Shown one piece after another: positions 29,140 through 40,304 of a stretch of 55,754 bases of DNA (position 1 is the first letter of the stretch; each line of letters opens with the position of its first letter). The position numbers were made by a program, and so were the translations under genes. The DNA lies in assembly GCA_002049455.2 (NCBI GenBank), contig KV919175.1, forward strand, positions 1 through 55,754, written 5' to 3'. The stretch is from Porphyra umbilicalis (taxonomy: Eukaryota; Rhodophyta; Bangiophyceae; Bangiales; Bangiaceae). The notes under the pieces are model-generated. The model worked only from the letters and a program-made list of their open reading frames with translations. It did not search any database and was not told the origin of the DNA.

Positions 29140-31148
29140 TCACCTAGTTGGCCGCTGTCTCCACGAACGCCACCGCCTCCTGCAACACGACCACTCTGGC
29201 CGTCGACGACCTGGTCTCCCCACCTCCCTGGCCGTGCACGCCTCCATGTACACCCCGTCGCGAGTCGGAAACGCCCTCAGCGCGTCCCCCATCGGCGTCG
29301 GCACGACGACCAGCACCACCTCCTCGCGCAGCATCAGCAACTCGGGCGTCAGGCACTCGTTGCGCACGTCTAACGCTTCGGCTGCCGGCATCGTGCACGC
29401 CTGCAGCAAGATGACCTTGATCGGAACCGGTCTTGGGTCATCACGAGCACCACGCGCTCGCCCGGACCAGCGCGATTGGGATGATGGGCGTCAACAGCAC
29501 CTCCGCCGTCGCCGCCGCCAGTGTCGCCACCAGCGACGCCGTCGTCACGTCGCTGATCATCACCTAGTCGAGCATCATGAGCATCTCGGGCGTCAGGCGC
29601 TTGTTGCGCACGTCCCACACTTCGGTGGCGGGCACCATGTCCTCCACCATCCACATGACCTTGATCGACACCGGCTCCTGGGTCAGCACGAGCACCACGG
29701 CTCGCCGGTCCTCATCACCATCGAGACGATGGGCGTCCACCGCTCCTCCGCCGTCGCCACCTCCATTGTTGCCAATTGCACCGCGCCGTCACGCACATCG
29801 GTGTCGGTCAGGCACTCGTTGCGCCGTCAAGCTCGGCTCCGCATCGTGCACGCCTGCAGCAAGATGACCTTGATCGGAACCGGGTCGGGTCACACGAGCA
29901 CCACGCGCTCGCCGTGACAGCGCGATTGGGATGATGCGTCACGCTCCGCCGTGCGCGCCGTCGCCACGCATCGTCCGTGCACCCGTCAGCTCTGAGCCGT
30001 CACGTCCCACACTTCGGTGGCGGCCATGTCCCACCATCCACATGACCTGATCGACACCGGCTCCTGGGTCAGCACGAGCAACGGGCTCGCCGGTCCCTCA
30101 CGATGGGCGTCCACCGCTCCTCCGCCGTCGCCACCTCCATTGCCATTGACCGCGTCGACATGTTGGTCACACCTCCTGGCCTTCACACCCCTCGAACAGC
30201 ACTAAGAACTCGGGGTCAGGCGCTCGTTGCGCCGTCAAGTTCGGCTGCCATCGTGCACGCCTGCAGCAAGATGACCTTGATCGGAACCGGGTCGTAGGTC
30301 ACCACGAGCACCACGCGCTCGCCCGTGATCAGCGCGATTGGGACGATGGGCGTCAACAGCACCTCCGACATCGCCGCCCCCAGTGTTGCCATGTACAGCT
30401 CGGGCTTCACGCTCTCGCGCCACACATGCGACTGGTTGGACATGCGCCATGCGTCCGCCCCCGCGCTTGCGACGGCACAGGGAGCTTGGTGGCGCCGGTC
30501 GTCAGCGCCATTGCCATGATGGGTTCCTTCATCTCCTCCACTTTGATCAAGCTCATCGTCGCAACCGCCAACCCCGTGTCCATCTTCTTGGTCACCACCA
30601 CGCCAGCCGTCGCAACCTGCGCTTTCACCTCCTTCGCGGCCGTCACCACCTCTGTTGCCATAATGTCTTCCGATAGCACCGGCACACCAGCATCGTCGCG
30701 ACATGCGCACGTGCAGGAGACGGACGGCGTGCTTGTCGAACATCCAATGCATCTGCTCGTTGAGAGCCGTCGTCGTCTGCTCCTCGTCCATGCACGAGTC
30801 CCCGTCGTCGGCCTCTTCTGCCAGCGTAACAGTCACCAGCATCTTGTCGGGCGGCATCGGGAATCGGCGACACGTGCCCTTTTGCACATGCAATGGGTTG
30901 GGCGCGGGCAGCATCTGCGTCAGAGTGACGGCCAGCACCACCCACACGCATGCCATCAGCAACTCGGGTGTCAGGTTCACCTTGCGCATGTCCGACAGAT
31001 TGGCGGTGGGAACCTTGTCCGCCGCCGCTGAGCCTACCATGGGTGGCACCGAGGCCGACGACTGTGTCGCCGACGACGCGCCCAAGGGAAACGCGACGCC
31101 GCCGTAAATCACCACCACGAGCACCATCGAGGGCCCCATGCGATCCAC
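29140..31148 (-). pseudogene. Repeat protein with ~85-residue units (copy A, frame-broken)
   Basis: Counterpart of the 37880-39430 frame. Segments of the same protein are visible in several minus-strand frames (29140-29409, 30216-31148), with breaks between them. From about 29740 to 30210 one extra, badly scrambled unit is present, with many small deletions compared with its neighbours. Units carry the signature Arg-Leu-Thr-Pro-Glu-x-Leu followed by Leu-Thr-Pro-Ile-Val-Pro-Ile-Ala-Leu-Ile-Thr-Gly. The breaks may reflect decay or poor consensus sequence. Confidence 0.4.
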
Positions 31149-33631
31149 GTCGACTCATCGACTCGACCCGACTGCCGGATTCGCATCGAGGCCGCCACTC
31201 GGCCGCCATCACGGTAGTCGTTCATGTAGCCTGCCCGGTCACCCGACCCCCCGTCATCGTAGTCATCGTCCACGTCTCGCATTGCGTCATCAGCGTCCGT
31301 CTCCTCTTCGTCAGACAGATCACGACCATTGAGCAGCTCCTCTGCTGGCTCCTCCTCATCGTCCCTAAGACCACCTGGTCGATGGGCGTCGATAATGCGG
31401 CGGACAAGGCTACGAAAGCGCCGAGGGGCGTGGGCCTTCTGCCATTGGCTCGAGTCGTGACCGCGAAGAAGGCGGGTTGCTTGTCCCGGCTCAGCCGACA
31501 GAAGCATCGCCATGAACGCAATCAGGTTGTCCGCCGTCGTGTCTCGCCCCCCTGCCCGAGTCTTGAGCACCTTGATGGGAAGAAGGTCGCGCAGGCCATC
31601 CTCGACGAGCCTAGTTTTTCCGCGAATCGTCGCAAGTGCGCAGGTAGGTAGTGCAAATGGCCACCGTTAACGCACGGAAGAGGCCTGTCACCACATGCTC
31701 GTCCCACCCCCCCTCACCCTTCCCGACCGACGAGGTGTCAATCACAGCCATCGCCGCCCCTGGCACGGCCTCATCCGAGAGCACCGCGCCTGAGCGCACA
31801 GAGGCGACCACCCGTACGACGGTCTCCCGCAGACCCGTCACAACGATTGCCCACCAGGTACCCAGCCGTGCACACGGGAACTACCGTCGTGCCTGCGCTG
31901 AACACCAGCCGGTCCACGATTGCGTCACGAACCCCCCAACCAGGCGATCATCTCGGCACACGGAGGCTGCCATGTCATCAGCGTCCAAGGAGGTCAACAC
32001 TCGGAGACCGCCGTAGCCCCCGTCGCGGCCAAACTTCATCAGGAACCAGAGGAATAGCCCATCCACCACGCGCCGCGAGAGCGCATTGCCCTCCGCCAGA
32101 GAGATCCGATCAACTGGGAAGAGCTCCACACTCCGAGAGGCGTTGGAAGGAAACAAAAAAGGTGGCTCACGGGGAAACCGTGGCGGGGGGGGGCGCTGCA
32201 GACATGCGCCACCTCGGTGGCGGCAGCATGCCAGGGACGTCGACCTCGCTGTCGTGCCGGGCTCGCCTGGCAATGGTCATGTCATCGTCGTAAACGAGGT
32301 CTTCGCTACAGCGCTGCTGCGTTGAAAGGCGTGAGCGATCCCCTCTGACGGCCTCCCCAGCAGCTAAAGGCCGAGCATTCCTCGGGCAATCGAGTGAGCA
32401 TGTCGTGGCACATCGTGCGGCTGAGGACTAGGCGCGGAGAGGCCCGCGGTGAGTCCCAGGGAGCCTCGCAAGGGAGCCTGGCGTACATTGGATTGCGGTG
32501 GAGCGTCGTGGGCGGCTGGCACAGCAACGGCGCGGTCCGGTAGTGGACTGACGGCATGCAGCAGCTCGCCCGTGCGGCTGGGGCCTCGGCAGTCGCTTCG
32601 AGCGGGCGCGGCCGTGGCTCGTGCATCGTTGTCGCTCGCAGCCCACTGGAACAGCCGCCGCTGCACGCGTGCCACTGCAAGGCACGCTGCACAAATACAG
32701 AGGCAGTGTCGGCCGCATTGGGTGCGGAGCGGCTGACTTCATCTTCCCAACCCCCTGACAGCCGCCGCCAGTAGCGAATCCAGGGCGGCGGCGTCGCCGC
32801 AACCACCGGAGCAGTTGCGCATGGTTCGCAACTGATCTGCGCTGGGAACAAATTGTCGACCGGCAATCTCAAGTGCGCTCAGAACCATCCGCAAACTGGG
32901 CCATTGACAGTCCCCCTGTGGATTTCCCATCACGGCCGCCGCGCGTCATGCAGCACTCCCACTAGTGCGGCAGCCGACGGCCGTGGCTCGCCGTCGCCAG
33001 ATGCGTTGGCGGCGTGCACCGAGGCGCGATCGGACACTACTGCAGGCCGGTTACGCCAGCGATTGGCGCCCGCGTTGCCAGGAGCATCTGGGACCCCACC
33101 TCCCTGCAGATGCAGGCGCCGCATCGCGCGGTTCGGGGCGGTCGCAGATATCGCCGCCCCGTGCTCCGGCGCCGATCCGGTCCGTGATGACGCTCCCAGA
33201 TCACGGTCGGGTGCTGGTCTGCCGCGACCTTGGCTTGCCACAGTTTCTGAGGGTCCGTCGCCGCCCATGTGAGAGCCGGCCCCGCGACTTTGCCTCTTGG
33301 ATCTTCCGCGGCCGCGAGCACGGCCGCGGCCGACGTCACCACCGTCGCCGCTCGATTGGCCCGCATCACATTGCGAGGGGCCCACAGCAGACCGCCGCGC
33401 GAGGTCCTCGGCGCGCTGGGCGGCACGGGCCGCCACACGCATCTGGGCAGCGACACGCTGCGCCCGCGCAGCTTCGGCCTGGAGCACCTGCGCCTGCGAC
33501 ATCGCAGGTTGCGCGCCCCGGGACTCGTTGCGCTGCCGCTTGTTGGGCCCGTTCTCAGTCGGAGCGTCTTCAGACGCGCTCCGGTCGCCACCGCTGCCAC
33601 GGCACCAGCTCGCGTCCCGATCCCCATCCAT
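31149..33631 (-). pseudogene. Ulp1-like/acidic-tail protein (copy A, frameshifted, no copia insertion)
   Basis: Counterpart of the copy-B gene starting at 46888. The start Met codon is at 33629-33631. The frame is lost near 32930, 32200 and 31870 (for example, an extra C in the 31858-31863 region relative to copy B), with recognisable segments between. Copy A shows the uninterrupted C-terminal part: ...His-Ala-Pro-Arg-Arg-Phe-Arg-Ser-Leu-Val-Arg-Arg-Ile-Ile then a strongly acidic Asp/Glu tail (31300-31400). The sequence at 31430-31440 is the pre-insertion site of copia element 2. Confidence 0.45.
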
Positions 33632-33659
33632 ATCCGGCGTGTGGCTTGCCAGCGATAGA

Positions 33660-34680
33660 TTGTTGCCCGTACTAGCGGGTAGCTCCGCGATTCGTCAATC
33701 CCTTTCGGGAGTGCGTGGTCCCTTTCGGGACGCGAATCACAACCAACCCTTTCGGGAGGCCACAGAGCACGCAGGTAGCGGTGTGGCGAGCTCCTGCACC
33801 ATAGATCACACAGTTGGCCGTCCCTTTCGGGTTAGTTGGCCGTCCCTTTCGGGGTGCTGTGCGCAGTCCGCCCTCACGGGGGACCGACTCAACGATGGTG
33901 ATCCGGGCCAGCAGCTGTCAAACACCGATGAAGACTACAGGTCTTCCCTTTCAGGATACCGTGTGTGGTACGCCTTTTCAGGGACCGAAGAGCCGATAGA
34001 TAGACGTGCACGAAGACCAAACAACGCCGATGACACAACTGGCCGTCCCTTTCGGGGTGCAGTGTACGGTCCGCCCTTTCGGGGGATCACAACGACGGTC
34101 TGTTGTACAGCACGAAGGCATGCACAATTCGTCGACCCTTCCGGGAGCCGTGCAGCGTCGACCCTTTTCAGGGGAGCTCGTGGAAGGGGGGCGTGCCTTT
34201 CCAGGTGCCGTGCGGTGTCGACCCTTTCGGGGAGCCGTGCAGCGTCGACCCTTTCCAGGGGAGCCGTGGAAGGGAGGCGTCCCTGTCCAGGTGCCGTGCG
34301 GTCTCGACCCTTTCGGGGAGCCGTGCAGCGTCGACCCGTTTCAGGGGAGCCGTGGTAGGGAGGCGTGCCTTTCCAGGTGCCGTGCGGTCTCGACCCTTTC
34401 GGGGAGCCGTGCAGCGTCGACCCTTTTCAGGGGAGCCGTGGAAGGAAGGCGTGCCTTTCCAGGTGCCGTGCGGTCTCGACCCTTTCGGGGAGCCGTGCAG
34501 CTCGACCCTTTTCAGGGGAGCCGTGGAAGGGGGGCGTGCCTTTCCAGGTGCCGTGCGGTCTCGACCCTTTCGGGGAGCCGTGCAGCGTCGACCCTTTTCA
34601 GGGGAGCTCGTGGAAGGGGGGCGTCCCTTTCCACGTGCCGTGCGATGTCGACCCTTTCGGGGGTGATCGATGGTGCCAGA
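33660..34680. repeat. 86-bp higher-order tandem repeat with CCCTTTCGGG motifs (copy A)
   Basis: Six units start with GTGCCGTGCG at 34205, 34291, 34377, 34463, 34548 and 34635: a period of 85-87 bp. Each unit consists of three related ~28-30-bp monomers beginning GCCGTG and ending in short inverted repeats: CCCTTTCGGGG, CCCTTTTCAGGGG and CCTTTCCAGG. Dispersed single CCCTTTCGGG motifs begin at 33703, only ~70 bp upstream of the minus-strand start codon at 33631. The array therefore occupies the promoter side of that gene. Confidence 0.85.
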
Positions 34681-35822
34681 CACAGCGTGCGGCGGGCGAG
34701 GGGGGGGGGGGAAGCAAGGCGAGGGGGAGGGGGGGGGGGAACAAGCGGGTTACACTTACGATGATGAAAAGAGAACGCCCACAGCGCGCAGCGCGGGGGG
34801 TGAGGGGAGCACGCCGTTGCCACAGCGGATCGGGTGGCAAAGAGATGCGGGGCAGTGCGCGGTAGGACGACGGTGCGGCTGGCGTTAGCAAACAGTGGCA
34901 TGTGCTCGGGGGGAGGAGGGGGCGCTGCCTCGACGGTTCGCGGGGATATGACGGTCTGACGGACACTTGCGGTGCCCGATCGAGGTGTCCCCTCGTGGCC
35001 TCCGTGGCCGTTGGATCTGCGGGCGCCACGCGCGTTTGTGTGGCGGCAGATCCACGGTGGAGGGTGCCGCCGGTCAAATCGAGATCACTCGTCGACCGGA
35101 CCGATCGGAGCGGATCGTTTGCAATTTCCCAGACGGATGCGGCGAAATACGTATTGGAACATCAATTGTCTGTAGTTGCACAGAGATCAATCCACGCCGG
35201 GGCCCCCAGCGAGAGAGTGCAGCTAGTCTGGACCACACGATTCTTGCGTCCCCTCGCCGTCCGCGCTTGCCACTGGATGCCATAGTAATTCTTCTCCTGG
35301 GACTCTTGCGAGCGCTTCAGCGGCAAGTGCGACAGCGCCCCGACAAGGCAGAGCCCCCTGACCTACAAATGCATTTACTGGACGGGGTCTGGCGCCTGCG
35401 TGGCGGTATCTCAGGGGCGAGCTCATGACGAGAACTGACCCGTCGCGGACGTCCACCGGACTGGGGCCATTGCTCTCAGAAGAGCCAGTGCCCGCAGGGC
35501 CTCGTCCCACTGTCCTCTCGTTGCCTCGGCATCGTGCGTCCCGCACCCCTCGTCATCTCTCTTTGACTCCGCACCGCGCGTCCCGTGGCCCTGGCCCCCG
35601 TCAGAGGCCTCTTGATGAAGGTTGCTTGTGACGAGTTTCTCTTGACTGGACCAGCCGTTGCCCGCGCCCGTCGCCCTGGTTGCCCGTGATAACTCTGTTG
35701 ATCTCGGCTGCTTGTGACGACTCTCGGTTGACTGGGAGAGCTCTCGACAGCGCCTGTCACCCTTGTCGACCGTGATATGTCTGTTACTCGAAGTTTCTGG
35801 TAACGACTCTACATTATCTGGG
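34681..35822. other. Non-coding right part of repeat copy A, with G-runs
   Basis: Two G-runs of ten or more bases (34697-34740) follow the array. The rest has no supported gene. It ends at the N; the equivalent stretch in copy B is 47936-49089. Confidence 0.5.
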
Positions 35823-35823
35823 N
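35823..35823. other. Single N: assembly join
   Basis: The only ambiguous base in the window. It sits exactly at the junction of the two large repeat copies: copy A ends at 35822 and copy B starts at 35824. Confidence 0.95.
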
Positions 35824-37871
35824 TTGCTGCACAAGCTGAGGGGCGCGGTCGAGTCCCACGACTGTCGGCGTCTTGCCGACGCAAGTACGGTGCGCATCCA
35901 TTTTCATGTAAGCCAGGACGCGGTCGAGATACTTGTCGAGATAGGCCACCATCACGAGGATGTCCCGTCGGAACTCGGCTGGGTCGCAAGCTTCATATGT
36001 TTTTGCATTGCCGACCCACCATTCTCCATCAACAAGCTTCATAGCGGCCAGCACCAACAGCTTCTCAAATGGGATCAGGATTGCGAGCTTTCCGTGCCAC
36101 TGCGCCGCGTGCTCCATTGCATATGAAAGCCAGCCGGTGCATGCAAGGTTCACGGCCGACGCCACGTTCTTACCTCCGTTAAAGCCACTGTGGGGAACTC
36201 CGTATCCAGTCACGACATAGTCCCCGACCTCCATCGCGTGGAAACCAACTCTGATTCCGTGAGCAAGGAAGAACGTAGCTGGCCACAAAACGGCCTTCTT
36301 CGCTAGAACCGTCCACACATCACCCCCAGCAGCTTGTAGTACGTCTGGGTCCATGTGTTCTTCCAGGACGCGCACCATCAGGAGGAGCTCGGATCTGGGC
36401 ACAAAGAACCAGTATTTACTCGCCCCGGTCTGCAAGTACGAGACGGACAGGAGCAGGCTGTCCTCCACGTGCCAGCTGAAGAAAGATCCCATGGTTCCCA
36501 TGTAGAGCAAGTTGGTATTGACACCTTCACATGTTGACCCGCTCCGAGCATACTGTGATGGTTCCGGGTACGCGGGTTCTGCAGTCGGTCGGTGGGGAAG
36601 GACTGGTCCACTGCGGCCTTGCACGCGGGATCTCCGAGACTCCTGCTGCACCCGTCCTCATTTTCGGGCGAAAAGTCCGACACATAGTACACATCAATTG
36701 GGTGAGGCTTCCCAGGACCCAACACCGCTTTCTCGTGGCCAGCAGTGGTCACCTCTCGGACCCAGGTCACATTGGCGTCGTTCAAGTTCCTGAGGAAGCT
36801 AGAAACAGTGAGGTCCTTGTACCGGGATATCATGGCGTTGGAACTCTCCTCGATCCTGGCACTCAGCCGGCTTGCTGACATCCACTTCTGGCCTTCAGCT
36901 GGCAGCTCGTTCTGTAGCTCTCTGCCCTTCACGCTGCGGTCCATAGCACGGCGACCACGGAACGTGTCGCTGACAATTGTCGGGAACTGTGGGAAGCTTT
37001 GAATGCGAACCCTGACGTTGTCCCCGACAAGTCGCTTTGGAGCCCTGCTAGGAACCGGGCGCACCGCGGGTGCAACCACTCGGAACACGTGCGCACCGGA
37101 AGTTTGCATCGATGCCAACTTGGATCGAATCAGACCATGCAGTCCAAGCTCCGGAACGGTACTTATACAAGTAATTGGAATTCTGTGAAAGTCCATCGGA
37201 CGCCGCTGTAAAGTGCCCGTCTCGACATTTGGCCGTACTTCGCGTAGACGCGATGCCTCAAGTGAGCCACAGGCATCTCTGTCGGCACGGGCAGGTGCTC
37301 TACGTAGCGTTGCTTCCCTCCTCTCAGCGCTAACGTCGCCAGCAGGGTGGCCTGCAGTGGCCCCCGGGCGTGGCACTGCACGAATGGCTGCGACGCCAGC
37401 GGCGCCCGGTTCTGCGTCGCCATCAACCACAGTTCCAGGGCTAGGACCGTTCGTGCGCGCCTCCGCTGAGCCACCACCGTCAGCTTCTGCAGCTTTGTGT
37501 CGAGGACATGGTGTCACAGGAGCAAAACCGGCGAGGATGTTGAGGTCTGCAGAGTCCAAGTTATTCAACGCATCACCAAGACGCGAAGCGTGACCCAAAC
37601 CGAGGAGTTCAAACCCTAGGCCAGCGACATCCAACCGCTCTTCCGTCTTGGCCACGGAACCGGCGCCCTCCGTTGAGGAGCTGGCAGCATCAGGCTCCGC
37701 CGCAGTCGTGGTGGCACGCTCAGACCCCGAGCCATCGCCACGTCGATGGTCATCATCATGTTCGCCATTGTCACCTAGTTGGCCGCCGTCTCCACGAACG
37801 CCACCGCCTCCTGCAACACGACCACTCTGGCCGTCGACGAACTGGTTCTCCCCACCTCCCTGGCCGTGCAC
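35824..37871 (-). pseudogene. JmjC-domain protein (copy B, truncated and frameshifted)
   Basis: Nearly identical to 26802-29090. The 3' end is cut off by the N at 35823, so the C-terminal zinc site is missing. One C is lost relative to copy A (GACCCGCTC near 36537-36545 against GACCCCGCTC near 27903), shifting the frame just before the JmjC core. The iron ligands are still encoded in the downstream frame (35824-36651). If this is the other haplotype or an unmerged overlap, it is not a separate gene. Confidence 0.7.
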
Positions 37872-37879
37872 GCCTCCAT

Positions 37880-39430
37880 TTACACCCCGTCGCGAGTCGG
37901 AAACGCCCTCAGCGCGTCCCCCATCGGCGTCGGCACGACGACCAGCACCACCTCCTCGCGCAGCATCAGCAACTCAGGCGTGAGGCACTCGTGGCGCACG
38001 TCCAACGCTTCGGCTGCCGGCATCGTGCGCGCCTGCAGCAAGATGACCTTGATTGGAACCGGGTCGTGGGTCATCATGAGCACCACGCGCTCGCCCGTGA
38101 TCAGCGCGATTGGGACGATGGGCGTCAACAGCACCTCCGCCGTCGCCACCGCCAGTGTCGCCACCAGCGACGCCGTCGTCACGTCGCTGATCATCACCTC
38201 GTCGAGCATCTGGAGCCCCTCGGGCGTCAGGCGCTTGTTTCGCACGTCCCACACTTCGGTGGCGGGCACCATGTCCTCCACCATCCACATGACCGTGATC
38301 GACACCGGCTCCTGGGTCAGCACGAGCACCACGGGCTCGCCGGTCCTCATCGCCATCGAGACGATGGGCGTCCACCGCTCCTCCGCCGTCGCCACCTCCA
38401 TCGTTTCCAATTGCACCGCCGTCGACATGTTGTTGGTCACCACCTCCTTGGCCTTCACCACCCCCTCGAACAGCACTAAGAACTCGGGCGTCAGGCGCTC
38501 GTTGCGCACGTCCAACGCTTCGGCTGCCGGCATCGTGCACGCCTGCAGCAAGATGACCTTGATCGGAACCGGGTCGTGGGTCATCACGAGCACCACGCGA
38601 TCGCCCGTGATCAGCGCGATTGGGACGATGGGCGTCAACAGCACCTCCGACATCGCCGCCCCCAGTGTTGCCATGTACAGCTCGGGCTTCACGCTCTCGC
38701 GCCACACATGCGACTGGTTGGACATGCGCCATGCGTCCGCCCCCCGCGCTTGCGACGGCACAGGGAGCTTGGTGGCGCCGGTCGTCAGCGCCATTGCCAT
38801 GATGGGTGCCTTCATCTCCTCCACTTTGATCAAGCTCATCGTCGCAACCGCCAACCCCGTGTCCATCTTCTTGGTCACCACCACGCCAGCCGTCGCAACC
38901 TGCACTTTCACCTCCTTCGCGGCCGTCACCACCTCTGTTGCCATAATGTCTTCCGATAGCACCGGCACGACCAGCATCGTCGCGAACATGCGCACGTTCA
39001 GGAGACGGACGGCATGCTTGTCGAACATCCAATGCATATGCTCGTTGAGAGCCGTCGTCGTTTGCACCTTGTCCATGCACGAGTCCCCGTCGTCGGCCAC
39101 CTCTGCCAGCGTAACAGTCACCAGCATCTTTTCGGGCGGCATCGGGAACTCGACGACCATGTGCCCCTTTTGCACATGCAATGGGTTGGGCGCGGGCAGC
39201 ATCTGCGTCAGAGTGACGGCCAGCACCACCCACACGCATGCCATCAGCAACTCGGGTGTCAGGTTCACCTTGCGCGTGTCCGACAGATTGGCGGTGGGAA
39301 CCTTGTCCGCCGCCGCTGAGCCTACCATGGGTGGCACCGAGGCCGACGACTGTGTCGCCGACGACGCGCCCAAGGGAAACGCGACGCCACCGTACATCAC
39401 CACCACGAGCACCATCGAGGGCCCCATGCG
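37880..39430 (-). CDS. Repeat protein with ~82-86-residue units (copy B)
   Basis: A minus-strand frame of about 516 residues starting near ATG 39425-39427, beginning with a hydrophobic Met-Val-Leu-Val-Val-Val-Met-Tyr stretch that could be a signal or membrane segment. It contains about five degenerate units. Each has Arg-x-x-Leu-Thr-Pro-Glu-x-Leu, a Val-rich strand, Leu-Thr-Pro-Ile-Val-Pro-Ile-Ala-Leu-Ile-Thr-Gly, then Val-Val-Leu-Val-x-Thr-x-(Asp/Glu)-Pro-Val-x-Ile. It ends at a TAA (near 37878) where copy A has TAC, so it may normally run on. No family recognised. Caution: two other frames are open over the same stretch, including a 669-codon Ser/Thr-rich plus-strand frame. I prefer this one for its regular hydrophobic pattern. 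Confidence 0.4.
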   Translation of the reverse strand, partial: RMGPSMVLVVVMYGGVAFPLGASSATQSSASVPPMVGSAAADKVPTANLSDTRKVNLTPELLMACVWVVLAVTLTQMLPAPNPLHVQKGHMVVEFPMPPEKMLVTVTLAEVADDGDSCMDKVQTTTALNEHMHWMFDKHAVRLLNVRMFATMLVVPVLSEDIMATEVVTAAKEVKVQVATAGVVVTKKMDTGLAVATMSLIKVEEMKAPIMAMALTTGATKLPVPSQARGADAWRMSNQSHVWRESVKPELYMATLGAAMSEVLLTPIVPIALITGDRVVLVMTHDPVPIKVILLQACTMPAAEALDVRNERLTPEFLVLFEGVVKAKEVVTNNMSTAVQLETMEVATAEERWTPIVSMAMRTGEPVVLVLTQEPVSITVMWMVEDMVPATEVWDVRNKRLTPEGLQMLDEVMISDVTTASLVATLAVATAEVLLTPIVPIALITGERVVLMMTHDPVPIKVILLQARTMPAAEALDVRHECLTPELLMLREEVVLVVVPTPMGDALRAFPTRDGV

Positions 39431-39725
39431 ATCCACGTCGACTCATCGACTCGACCCGACTGCCGGGATTCGCATCGAGGCCGCCATCTCGGCCGCCGTC
39501 ACGGTAGTCGTTCATGTAGCCTGCCCGGTCACCCGACCCCCCGTCATCGTAGTCATCGTCCACGTCTCGCATTGCGTCATCAGCGTCCGTCTCCTCTTCG
39601 TCAGACAGATCACGACTAGTGAGCAGCTCCTCTGCTGGCTCCTCCTCATCGTCCCTAAGACCACCTGGTCGATGGGCGTCGATAATGCGGCGGACAAGGC
39701 TACGAAAGCGCCGAGGGGCATGGGC

Positions 39726-40143
39726 TGTTGGACTGTGATGCTCGTCGCCGACTCCACTGGCGGTTCGCGGTTGGACGATGGTCGGTGACCCTTATGGTAC
39801 CCCACATGGTACATTTGCAGGACGTGGTCAAGTTGCACACATTTGTGTTGGTTCATCTTGGGGCGTTACTTTTGGCATGTTTTGGATTTGATCTTCGCTT
39901 TGCTCTAGTGGCTTTTGATTTGGTGAGTGATTCGATTTGGTGCGAGGGCGTGGGCGTCGGTGTGGGCGCGAGAGGGGGGAGCACTTGGGCCGGTGGGGAC
40001 TATTTTAGAGGTGCTCTCGGTTGGGAGAGGCGGGCGATCCTTAGGACAACCAACAAAGCACGTTCGCACACACACACACAAGCTCAAGCCACTCAACCAC
40101 TTCACCGTGGTCCCCCAACCCCTATTCCCACTGCGTTTCAACA
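39726..40143 (+). repeat. 5' LTR of copia element 2
   Basis: 418 bp, TGTTGGACTG...TTTCAACA. TATTTTAG at 40001-40008 is a TATA-like box. A (CA)n run lies near 40066-40080. Confidence 0.93.
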
Positions 40144-40157
40144 GGTTATGGGCCCAG
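40144..40157 (+). promoter_or_regulatory. Primer-binding site, copia element 2 (half-tRNA iMet type)
   Basis: GGTTATGGGCCCAG directly follows the 5' LTR. It is the exact complement of the initiator tRNA-Met anticodon stem-loop segment CTGGGCCCATAACC. Priming would use a tRNA cut in the anticodon loop, not the intact 3' CCA end. Confidence 0.8.
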
Positions 40158-40304
40158 AGCCGGGGCTGTGACAAGAGCAAGGTGTGCCAGCTGGTGTCGC
40201 GACGGTCGAGGCAAGTGCGAAGAAGACGAGGTCAAGGTGGTTCAAGGACGTGACGGTCAAGGCGAACGGCTCGGCAAGGTCGGGCGCTACGACAAGAAGA
40301 CATC

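Larger units (their letters stand above)
27192..35822. repeat. Large near-identical repeat, copy A (copia-free)
   Basis: Matches 35824-49089 once the copia insertion in the second copy is removed. Ends at the N (35823) with ACATTATCTGGG, which recurs at 49078-49089. Starts TTGCTGCACAAGC, which recurs right after the N. Copies differ by scattered substitutions and small indels (about 1% by eye). Copy A has roughly 330 bp more, in the 29.5-30.2 kb repeat-protein zone. Confidence 0.9.

Noticed and set aside
33660..34680. CRISPR-like array of short palindromic repeats
   Set aside because: Units are contiguous with no unique spacers, the context is eukaryotic, and no cas genes are present. It is a minisatellite-type higher-order repeat.
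34006..34764. Long plus-strand ORFs through the 86-bp arrays (also 47117-48225) translating to PFRGAVQRRPF-like repeats
   Set aside because: Three frames are open at once because the repeat lacks stops and its period is not a multiple of three. The peptide is a by-product of the DNA repeat.
37974..39572. 532-codon minus-strand Gly/Arg/Asp/His-rich ORF
   Set aside because: Composition is that of a shifted frame in GC-rich DNA. It is the +1 shadow of the Val/Leu/Thr-rich repeat frame, although the first ~40 residues (acidic) may belong to the Ulp1-like gene.
37779..39788. 669-codon plus-strand Ser/Thr-rich ORF
   Set aside because: It lies opposite a frame with a regular hydrophobic repeat pattern, runs into the copia LTR at its end, and is low-complexity. 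Kept only as an alternative in the repeat-protein entry.
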